Of a DNA stretch of 17,753 nt, positions 12,886 to 17,753 are shown piece by piece; the first letter of the stretch is position 1, and the number at the start of each line of letters is the position of its first letter. A program made the translations under genes and the position numbers. This stretch comes from GCA-003244245 sp036279835 (GTDB lineage: Bacteria > Actinomycetota > Actinomycetes > Mycobacteriales > Pseudonocardiaceae), in the NCBI GenBank assembly GCA_036279835.1, contig DASUII010000106.1, positions 1 to 17,753 of the forward strand. Direction: 5' to 3'. Under the pieces are notes generated by a model, which saw only the letters and a list, made by a program, of their open reading frames with translations, was not told the DNA's origin and did no database searches.

Positions 12886-13238
12886 GCTGAGCCCCCCTCG
12901 ATGATAGGAGTGCTACGGCGGCTGGGAGGGGTGAGCAACCGACTCAGGCCACTGCGGTCACGACCCTGTTGCAGGGCGTGCACGGCACGGGCACGCCCTG
13001 CGATGGTCAGCCGGTAGTAGCGGCGTGGGGGCCGACCCTGACTGCGAGCAGGGGCCGGGTCCTCCCATCGGTCGTTGACCCAGCCGGCGCCGCGCAGTCG
13101 TTGCAGAATCGGGTAGATCGTACCCGGCTCCAGACCGCTGGCGCGCACGATCTCCAGTCCATACAGCTCGTTGTCGGGGCGATCGAGGAGCGCCCCCAGC
13201 ACCGCCAGCACACCCACCGTCATCCGCAAACCCCCCAT
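12882..13238 (-). CDS. PadR family transcriptional regulator
   Basis: A 118-residue winged-helix repressor. Seen: VGVLAVLGALLDRPDNELYG, the recognition region LEIVRASGLEPGTIYPILQRL (21 residues, here split: LEIVRASGLEP and GTIYPILQRL), GWVNDRWED and the wing RRYYRLTIAGRARA. The C-terminal dimer helix is short, so it belongs to the small PadR-s2-like class. The first ATG (13238) is used; ATG 13223 is the alternative and has a run of six G residues seven bases before it. TAGAGT (13252-13247) ends eight bases before ATG 13238. The stop overlaps the DUF4383-fusion start, the usual PadR-with-target arrangement, so it probably represses its own two-gene operon. Ligand unknown. Confidence 0.88.
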   Translation of the reverse strand: MGGLRMTVGVLAVLGALLDRPDNELYGLEIVRASGLEPGTIYPILQRLRGAGWVNDRWEDPAPARSQGRPPRRYYRLTIAGRARAVHALQQGRDRSGLSRLLTPPSRRSTPIIEGGSA

Positions 13239-13246
13239 AGCCCGTA

Positions 13247-13252
13247 ACTCTA
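13247..13252 (-). promoter_or_regulatory. Candidate -10 box (TAGAGT) for the padR-DUF4383 operon
   Basis: TAGAGT on the minus strand ends eight bases before ATG 13238. The flanking ACTAGCTATG/GTAGAGT is only weakly symmetric; it could be the autoregulatory PadR site, but the symmetry is not convincing. Confidence 0.35.
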
Positions 13253-13292
13253 CATAGCTAGTACACGGCTGTCCATTCGCCGCGCGCTGCTA

Positions 13293-13307
13293 CGGCGCTT
13301 CACGCCG
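13293..13307 (-). terminator. Small hairpin after the histidine kinase gene
   Basis: CGGCG-CTTCA-CGCCG, 5-bp stem, begins eight bases beyond the kinase stop. No T-run. Weak candidate for ending the molybdopterin/two-component operon. Confidence 0.3.
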
Positions 13308-13314
13308 GAACGGG

Positions 13315-14340
13315 TCACTCGGAATGGGGCGCCAGTGGGAGGAGGATCTCGAAGCGGCAGCCGGTGCCGTGGTTGCGGGCTTGGATGTGGCCGGCGTGGG
13401 CTTCGACTAGGCCGCGCGCGATGGCCAGGCCCAGGCCGGCGCCGGACTCGTCAGCGGACGCCGGGGTGCGGGCGGTGTTGCCCCGGTAGGCGACGTCGAA
13501 GACCCGGTCCAGGTCCTGCTCAGGGATGCCGCCGCAGGCGTCGTCGACCCGTAACCACGCCTGCCCGTCGCGGGCTCCGGCGGCGACCACCACGGTGCCA
13601 TCCGGCGGCGTGTGCCGGATCGCATTGGACAGCAGGTTGCGCAGCACGCGGGCCAGCTCCGGGTCGCTGCCGTGGACGACCGGCCATTGACTGCCGGCGT
13701 CGGCATGCAACCGGACGCCCTTGCGTGCGGCGGTGACGGCTTCGGCAGCCAGTGCCTCGGAAACGACCTCGCCCAACGGGATCGCGGACAGCGTCAACCG
13801 CAGTGCCCCGGAGCTGATCCGGGAGAGCTGGAACAGGTCGTCGACCATGCCGCTCAGGCGCTGCGTCTGGCGCCCGATGCGGTGCGCGTACTGGGCGACC
13901 TCGGCGGGGTCGGTGACCACGCGGTCAGCCAGTGCTTCAGTCATCGCGCGGATTCCGGCCAGTGGGGTGCGCAGGTCGTGGCTGATCCAAGCGACCAGCT
14001 CGCGCCGCGCCGATTCGGCCGCCCGGTCCCGGGCCCGGGCCTCCCGCTGCCAGGTCACCTCCTGCGCGATACCCCGGCCGAGTAGCAGCCCGGTCGGTAC
14101 GCTCACCGCGGCCACTGCGGCGGCCACCGCGAGCTCGACGCTGAGCACGGGGGTGAACATCCATCCATTGACTCCCAGCACCCCGGCCAGGGTCGCGGCC
14201 ACCGGCACCAGCACCAGCACGGTGACCGCGGCGGTGATCGAGTACCGGCGCATCCGGTGCAGCAGCAGCGCGCCGAGCAGGGCCACCGGCAGGGTGCACA
14301 ACAACGCGACCAGGCCGACGTGTCGCAGCTCGTCGAACAC
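13315..14340 (-). CDS. Membrane sensor histidine kinase
   Basis: The 341-residue product has two N-terminal helices (about 7-28 and 35-57), a third (66-88), a short cytoplasmic linker, the HisKA dimer/phosphoacceptor domain with WISHDLRTPLAGI (His121), the N box RNLLSNAIRHTP (Asn235, Asn239), G1 DDACGGIP and G2 SGAGLGLAIARGLVEAHAG. The first G1 Gly is Cys, a variant I have seen in other actinobacterial kinases. No extracytoplasmic sensor domain exists: loops between helices are short, so it probably senses within the membrane or through a partner. Start GTG 14340 is chosen because GGGGAG lies eight bases upstream; GTG 14349 and the longer frame to 14436 (which translates the tandem repeat) are less likely. 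Partner of the response regulator just upstream. Confidence 0.93.
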   Translation of the reverse strand: MFDELRHVGLVALLCTLPVALLGALLLHRMRRYSITAAVTVLVLVPVAATLAGVLGVNGWMFTPVLSVELAVAAAVAAVSVPTGLLLGRGIAQEVTWQREARARDRAAESARRELVAWISHDLRTPLAGIRAMTEALADRVVTDPAEVAQYAHRIGRQTQRLSGMVDDLFQLSRISSGALRLTLSAIPLGEVVSEALAAEAVTAARKGVRLHADAGSQWPVVHGSDPELARVLRNLLSNAIRHTPPDGTVVVAAGARDGQAWLRVDDACGGIPEQDLDRVFDVAYRGNTARTPASADESGAGLGLAIARGLVEAHAGHIQARNHGTGCRFEILLPLAPHSE

Positions 14341-14350
14341 CGCGGTCACT

Positions 14351-14404
14351 CCCCTGTCTGATTGCCGGCTCAGCCGGCCCCTGTCTGATTGCCGGCTCAG
14401 CCGG
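14351..14404. repeat. 27-bp perfect tandem duplication between regulator and kinase
   Basis: 14351-14377 and 14378-14404 are identical. Each copy carries the palindrome GCCGGC-TCA-GCCGGC. The response regulator's stop codon (14397-14399) and last Gly codon lie in the second copy; the first copy has become the leader of the kinase gene. Without the duplication the gap to kinase GTG 14340 would be 29 bp; it is 56 bp. Confidence 0.9.
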
Positions 14405-15095
14405 CGGCACGGTCGTAGCGGTAACCCACACCCCACACGGTGGCGATCCGGCTCGGCGCGGTGGGATCGACCTCCACCTTCTCCCGCAACCGTCGCACGT
14501 GGACGGTCACCGTGGAATGGTCACCGAAATTCCAGCCCCAGACCTGCTCGAGCAGCTCGCTGCGGGTGAAGGCGCGACCAGGGTGCTGGATGAGGAAGGC
14601 CAGCAGCTCGAACTCCCGTACAGTCAACGCCAGCTCCTGGCCGCCCAGCACCGCCCGGCGCCCGGCGACATCCACCGTCAGCCCGTCGTCGTCGATCGGT
14701 GGCACCTGGGTTCGCGTCTGGGGGGATCGGGCCCGGCGCAGCACCGAGGCGACGCGCAGGACGAGTTCGCGGGGGCTGAACGGCTTAGTGATGTAGTCGT
14801 CGGCACCCAGCTCCAGACCGACGATGCGGTCCTCCTCCTCACCCAGGGCGGTGAGCATGACGACCGGCACCGGACCTGCCGCCCGCAACCGCCGACACAC
14901 CTCCAGCCCAGACACACCGGGCAGCATGAGATCGAGTACTACCAGGTCGGGTGGGTTGGCTTGGGCCGCACGCAGGGCGTGCTCACCGTCGCCGGCGACA
15001 GTGACCTGGTAGCCGGCCCGGCTGAGATAGCGCCCGACCACATCACGCACGAGCACATCGTCGTCGACGACGAGCACCGCCCCGGCTGCGGTCAC
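14397..15095 (-). CDS. OmpR/PhoB-family DNA-binding response regulator
   Basis: Seen in 232 residues: receiver domain with acidic DDD (11-13), phosphoacceptor Asp55 in LVVLDLMLPG, Thr82 in VVMLTALG and Lys104 in ITKPFSPREL; then a linker (about 118-132) and a winged-helix DNA-binding domain with LTVREFELLAFLIQHPGR, SRSELLEQVWGW-like turn (TRSELLEQVWGW), STVTVHVRRLREK and WGVGYRYD. All signature residues are intact, so it is probably phosphorylated by the kinase downstream. It starts with GTG 15095, which overlaps the stop of the preceding four-helix membrane protein (GTGA), implying coupling. Its place after the redox genes suggests it controls this operon or responds to the same stress; the target is not shown. 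Confidence 0.95.
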   Translation of the reverse strand: MTAAGAVLVVDDDVLVRDVVGRYLSRAGYQVTVAGDGEHALRAAQANPPDLVVLDLMLPGVSGLEVCRRLRAAGPVPVVMLTALGEEEDRIVGLELGADDYITKPFSPRELVLRVASVLRRARSPQTRTQVPPIDDDGLTVDVAGRRAVLGGQELALTVREFELLAFLIQHPGRAFTRSELLEQVWGWNFGDHSTVTVHVRRLREKVEVDPTAPSRIATVWGVGYRYDRAAG

Positions 15096-15538
15096 GGCTT
15101 AACGCCTTGCATGGCACGCACCACAAGGGTTGCCGCGGAGATCGCGAAGAGCACCGCGCTGACGACCAGCCAGCGCGCCAGGAACGGCTGCGCCGAAAGC
15201 CCCGATGCCGCGTGGTAGGCACCGTTGGATACCCGCAGGATCAGCGGTGACCACACCAGCAGCAACAAGCCGGAGATCACGACGGGTACCCGCAGGTAGT
15301 TTAGCCACCGCACGCCGGCCACGGTGGCCCACTCGGGACGCCGGCGCAGCAGCAGCACCAGTGCGGCGTCGATACCCGCATAGAGCGGGAAGAGCACCAG
15401 ATCGTGGACGACGGCGCTGCCAACGAACCAGGCGCCGGTCCCGATCACATTGCCGGTCAGTAACCGGATCCCGGCGTAGCCGGCGACGACGAAGCTGGCC
15501 AGCAGCGCCAGCAGTTGCACTCCTTCGCGGCGAGTCAC
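15092..15538 (-). CDS. Four-helix membrane protein, function unknown
   Basis: 148 residues, about four transmembrane segments (7-26, 36-64, 82-101, 121-141). A polar HDLVLFPLYAGID sits at the start of helix 2 and RWLNYLRVPVV before helix 3; these are the most characteristic parts. I do not recognise a named family, but small proteins like this occur next to the molybdopterin oxidoreductase in related actinobacteria. Start GTG 15538 has AAGGGTG eight bases upstream, and the gene begins 7 bp after the oxidoreductase stop and overlaps the regulator start by four bases. Its place between the enzyme and the two-component system makes it a candidate membrane partner or signal input for the kinase, which lacks its own sensor domain; this is inference. 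Confidence 0.8.
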   Translation of the reverse strand: MTRREGVQLLALLASFVVAGYAGIRLLTGNVIGTGAWFVGSAVVHDLVLFPLYAGIDAALVLLLRRRPEWATVAGVRWLNYLRVPVVISGLLLLVWSPLILRVSNGAYHAASGLSAQPFLARWLVVSAVLFAISAATLVVRAMQGVKP

Positions 15539-15545
15539 GGCTGTA

Positions 15546-16838
15546 TCACCCTTGGCCCGGTTGGAACGTCATGCGAGTGACCCATTTTGTGTTGTGCACT
15601 CCGGGCAGGGCCGGCACGATCACCCGGGCCGGGAAACCGTGGTCAATGCTCAGGTCCGCGCCGTTGACCCGCAGCGCGAGTAGGGCGTCGGAGGCCTGAA
15701 CTTGGCCAGCGGACAGCGTCGCCGAGCCGAACCCGCCACCGCGCTGCAGCGACTCGACGAACAGACTGGTGTCGGGCGCCGCGCCGACCATGGCGGCGAG
15801 GTCGGCCAGCCGCACCCCAGTCCAGGTCTGCACGCCGGTGGACCAGCCCTCCACGCAGGCGATCGGTAGCCGCGCGGTGTGCTGTGGCAGGGCGAGCAGC
15901 TGGGCGCGGGACAGCGATGTGCTGGCCGCGCCCTTCAGGTCGAGCCGCCAGCTGGCGTCGGCCGGACCGATCCCTGCCTCCGCAGCGGTCTTGTTCACTT
16001 GAAAATCCTGTCCCATGTTCTGCCCGCGCGGCGCCAGCAGCGCGGTCGAGCGGGTCGCCCCGCCGATGGTCTGACCCACGCTGAGCCCGAACAGGGTCAG
16101 CGAAGCGGCCGCGACCATGCCCAGCGCGCCCCGCCGCGAGATCGTCGCCGGGGCGGGATCCGACGACACCAGGTGATCGGGATCAGGTTCCTCAGCGGTG
16201 GTCTGCGACGCCGGGGTGCGAAGCTCCACCCGGAGGCTGCGGCCGCGCAGCGCGCTGACCATGGTGCGTAGCCGAAACGACACGTGCACGACGAACGCGG
16301 CGATGAACACCCACGCCCCGTAGTAGTGCGCCTGGTAGAAACCGAACGGCCAGGCATAGTAGTACTGGATGTTCATCACACCGGTGACCAGCTCGAACAC
16401 CGCGCCACCGACGAGTAGCAGCAGCGAGGCCCGTTCCACCAGCTGGGTCACCGAGCGGGCCGGTGGCCACTCGAAAAGCTTGGGCAACACCGACCACAAC
16501 TTGGCCAGCACAACTGGGATGAGTACCAACCCCAGCGTCACGTGCACACCCTGGTTCACCCAGTACAGCCAGGACGGACCGGCCGGCCAGCCCGGCAGCC
16601 AGGAGCCGAGCAACCCCTTGTCGGGTGTGGTGTCGTTGCCGGGCGCCAGGTTCGGGTTGTAAGCGGCGTAGGACGCCAGGCCGGTGAGGAACAGCAGCGT
16701 GATGCCGGGCAGCAGCGCCACGCTGAGGATTGCGGTGAACCACGGGCCGCGCAGTGGGCTACGCCAGAAGCCGGCTCGAAACGGTCCCGGCGGGGGGTGC
16801 TCGGCTGCTCGATCGGCCCACCGGTCCAGCACACTCAT
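15546..16838 (-). CDS. Cytochrome-b-like membrane/molybdopterin oxidoreductase (SUOX/MsrP-like) fusion
   Basis: 430 residues. The N-terminal half has about five hydrophobic segments (34-55, 90-113, 137-156, 172-190, 238-256) with His99, His171 and His185 available as haem ligands, resembling the cytochrome b561 / MsrQ-like membrane unit. A twin-arginine-like SRRGALG (234-240) lies before the last helix. The C-terminal half (about 290-430) is a sulfite-oxidase-type molybdenum-cofactor domain with LPIACVEGWSTGVQTWTGV, where Cys328 should bind Mo. Domain order and size match proteins of the Rv0218 type. Substrate is unknown; sulfoxide reduction is suggested by MsrPQ analogy only. ATG 16838 is preceded by TAGCGT ending seven bases upstream, so it may have its own leaderless promoter inside the operon. 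Confidence 0.9.
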   Translation of the reverse strand: MSVLDRWADRAAEHPPPGPFRAGFWRSPLRGPWFTAILSVALLPGITLLFLTGLASYAAYNPNLAPGNDTTPDKGLLGSWLPGWPAGPSWLYWVNQGVHVTLGLVLIPVVLAKLWSVLPKLFEWPPARSVTQLVERASLLLLVGGAVFELVTGVMNIQYYYAWPFGFYQAHYYGAWVFIAAFVVHVSFRLRTMVSALRGRSLRVELRTPASQTTAEEPDPDHLVSSDPAPATISRRGALGMVAAASLTLFGLSVGQTIGGATRSTALLAPRGQNMGQDFQVNKTAAEAGIGPADASWRLDLKGAASTSLSRAQLLALPQHTARLPIACVEGWSTGVQTWTGVRLADLAAMVGAAPDTSLFVESLQRGGGFGSATLSAGQVQASDALLALRVNGADLSIDHGFPARVIVPALPGVHNTKWVTRMTFQPGQG

Positions 16839-16844
16839 GCTCGC

Positions 16845-16856
16845 AACGCTAGCGTT
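16845..16856. promoter_or_regulatory. Palindrome AACGCTAGCGTT holding a -10-like box on each strand
   Basis: A perfect 12-bp palindrome in the 36-bp gap before the molybdopterin oxidoreductase. On the minus strand its TAGCGT (16851-16846) ends seven bases before ATG 16838. The plus strand reads the same hexamer at 16850-16855, pointing away from the gene into methyltransferase antisense. Confidence 0.45.
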
Positions 16857-16874
16857 CCGGCAGGTTACTAGGGC

Positions 16875-17513
16875 TTACCGTCCGCTGACATAGCGCAGCT
16901 CGAGAAAGCAGCGGCCGGCGCGGTAGCGGTCCCCGGCCTGAAACCCGGCCAGAGCGGCGAGCGCGACGAGTGCCGTCAGCTCGGCGACCGCCCACGGAAA
17001 CCACGGACCCGCAGCGCTGCCGATCACCTGGAGCCTGGCAGCGCCGCGCCACAGCCCAGCTCCGGGCTGTCCAGCCTCGACCAGCATGGTGCCGCCGGGT
17101 CTGAGCAGGGCGGCGCAGCGGCGCAGCAGGCGCAGCGGATCCCCGCCGATCCCGATGTTGCCGTCCGCTAGCAACACGTGGTGCCACCGACCCTCAGCGG
17201 GAAGCGTGGCGAAGACATCGCGGTGCAGCACCGCGGCGCCGCGGGAGTGGCATTGCCGGACCGCCAGTGGCGAGCAGTCCACCCCCAGCGCGGGGACGCC
17301 TCGGCCGGCTAGCTCGGCCACCAATCGGCCCGGACCGCAGCCCACGTCGACTGTCGGACCGGTGCAGCGGTTCAACAGCCAGGCATCCTCGTCGTCAGCC
17401 GGGGCCAGCCAGCGCTGCGGGGCGACCGGAAGGATCCGCCCATCGTCGCCGACGAGCTGGGCGGCCCTTCCGGCCAACGCCGGATCGAAGACTGACGTGT
17501 GTTCGGCGATCAC
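16875..17513 (-). CDS. SAM-dependent class I methyltransferase
   Basis: 212 residues. Motif I, TVDVGCGPGRLVAEL (54-68), and the following acidic VPALGVDCSPLAV are typical of Rossmann-fold methyltransferases; LLRPGGTMLVEAG is the usual post-motif III region. The product also has a HxSVFDPALAGRAAQL start and a C-terminal part (FPWAVAELTALVALAALAGF) with no catalytic signature I recognise, so the acceptor is unknown. Start GTG 17513 overlaps the preceding gene's TGA (GTGA) and so is favoured over the longer open frame reaching 17648. In actinobacteria a methyltransferase of this kind is often adjacent to a DUF2064 glycosyltransferase and a Rv0218-like enzyme, as here, suggesting one pathway that may modify a sugar or lipid. 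Confidence 0.85.
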   Translation of the reverse strand: MIAEHTSVFDPALAGRAAQLVGDDGRILPVAPQRWLAPADDEDAWLLNRCTGPTVDVGCGPGRLVAELAGRGVPALGVDCSPLAVRQCHSRGAAVLHRDVFATLPAEGRWHHVLLADGNIGIGGDPLRLLRRCAALLRPGGTMLVEAGQPGAGLWRGAARLQVIGSAAGPWFPWAVAELTALVALAALAGFQAGDRYRAGRCFLELRYVSGR

Positions 17514-17753
17514 CGGTGGCTCTCCAGGGCAGCCGCGGCGGCGGCGACCGCTGCGGCGAAGCGACCGTCCGGCACCTCGGCGGCCACCGCGACCGCGTCC
17601 TGCCAGGTGTCCACGTCGGACAGTTCCGGCAGTTCCACTAGTCGACATCCGGAGGCACGTAGCGCGGCGAGCGTCCGCTGCCCGGTGTCTGGCAGCGACG
17701 TCGGAATATCAGCGATCAGATCAGCCAGCTCGGGTCGTCGGACGCCCAGCACC
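17510..17753 (-). CDS. DUF2064 (TIGR04282-type) glycosyltransferase-like protein, C-terminal part
   Basis: Only the last 81 codons are visible; the frame is open to the window edge. Seen: LGVRRPELADLIADIPTS, then the family-like PDTGQRTLAALRASG and LPELSDVDTWQDA, typical of the end of the DUF2064 nucleotidyltransferase/glycosyltransferase-A fold proteins. An in-frame GTG at 17752 is a codon within the gene, not its start, since the family is about 200 residues and the catalytic half lies outside. Its TGA overlaps the methyltransferase start. Function is predicted from fold only (nucleotide-sugar or phospho-guanylyl transfer). Confidence 0.7.
   Translation of the reverse strand, partial: VLGVRRPELADLIADIPTSLPDTGQRTLAALRASGCRLVELPELSDVDTWQDAVAVAAEVPDGRFAAAVAAAAAALESHR

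Noticed and set aside
14341..14436. Longer kinase start at 14436 translating the tandem repeat
   Set aside because: It would overlap the regulator by 40 bases and repeat the sequence RLSRQSDRG; GTG 14340 has a good GGGGAG eight bases upstream.
14499..15218. 239-codon plus-strand frame opposite the response regulator
   Set aside because: Antisense to a complete OmpR-type regulator; composition is shadow-like.
16097..16357. Split of the molybdopterin protein into two genes at the internal twin-arginine-like motif
   Set aside because: The frame is continuous through the linker, with no start/stop between the membrane and molybdopterin halves; known homologues are single chains.
1..17753. CRISPR array, intact insertion sequence, prophage or toxin-antitoxin pair
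   Set aside because: No regularly spaced repeats, transposase or integrase motifs, phage structural genes or paired small ORFs of those families were found on either strand.

Overview
The window is a high-GC, gene-dense piece of an actinobacterial chromosome, most likely Mycobacteriales/Pseudonocardiales. The evidence is the very GC-rich third codon positions, frequent GTG starts, overlapping stop/start codons, probable leaderless genes, a soluble acyl-ACP desaturase, a streptogrisin-like protease, and a thiamine layout (thiC-thiD facing thiO-thiS-thiG with thiE divergent) that I recall from Mycobacterium. No tRNA, rRNA, CRISPR array, intact insertion sequence, phage or plasmid gene was seen. 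No stretch over 300 bp lacks a gene; the largest gap is 10041-10321 (281 bp).

Left part (1-9123), thiamine locus with an accessory insert. The 3' end of thiC and all of thiD are followed, in a one-base overlap, by a threonine synthase. Then comes a block of mixed and partly decayed genes: a truncated MFS transporter, a DUF2277 protein, a lipoprotein of the serine beta-lactamase fold, a VOC protein, a Pro/Ala-rich membrane-anchored protein and a broken SGNH/GDSL hydrolase. Then thiO-thiS-thiG, tightly overlapping on the minus strand behind a TPP riboswitch, and divergent thiE. Together thiC/thiD make HMP-PP, thiO/thiS/thiG make the thiazole, and thiE joins the two halves.

Middle (9120-13238). 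A secreted chymotrypsin-fold protease is convergent with thiE; the two stop codons share the palindrome CTAG. A ferritin-fold acyl-ACP desaturase faces a 1-acylglycerol-phosphate-type acyltransferase; their stop codons lie inside one perfect 50-bp palindrome. A PadR regulator is translationally coupled to a membrane protein that looks like a fusion of a PadR-partner N-terminus with a DUF4383 domain.

Right part (13315-17753), one minus-strand operon read from high to low coordinates: a DUF2064-type glycosyltransferase (partial), a SAM methyltransferase, a membrane cytochrome-b-like/molybdopterin oxidoreductase fusion, a four-helix membrane protein, an OmpR-type response regulator and its histidine kinase. 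The overlaps and the shared neighbourhood suggest a redox enzyme with its own two-component control.

Two themes run through the window. First, several first-of-unit genes have a TANNNT -10 box ending only 6-8 nt before the start codon and no Shine-Dalgarno, which implies leaderless transcripts. Second, intergenic spaces often hold perfect inverted repeats without T-tracts. The clearest oddities are the 50-bp palindrome, the DUF4383 chimera, the 27-bp tandem duplication between response regulator and kinase, and the scarred 5.4-6.1 kb region.
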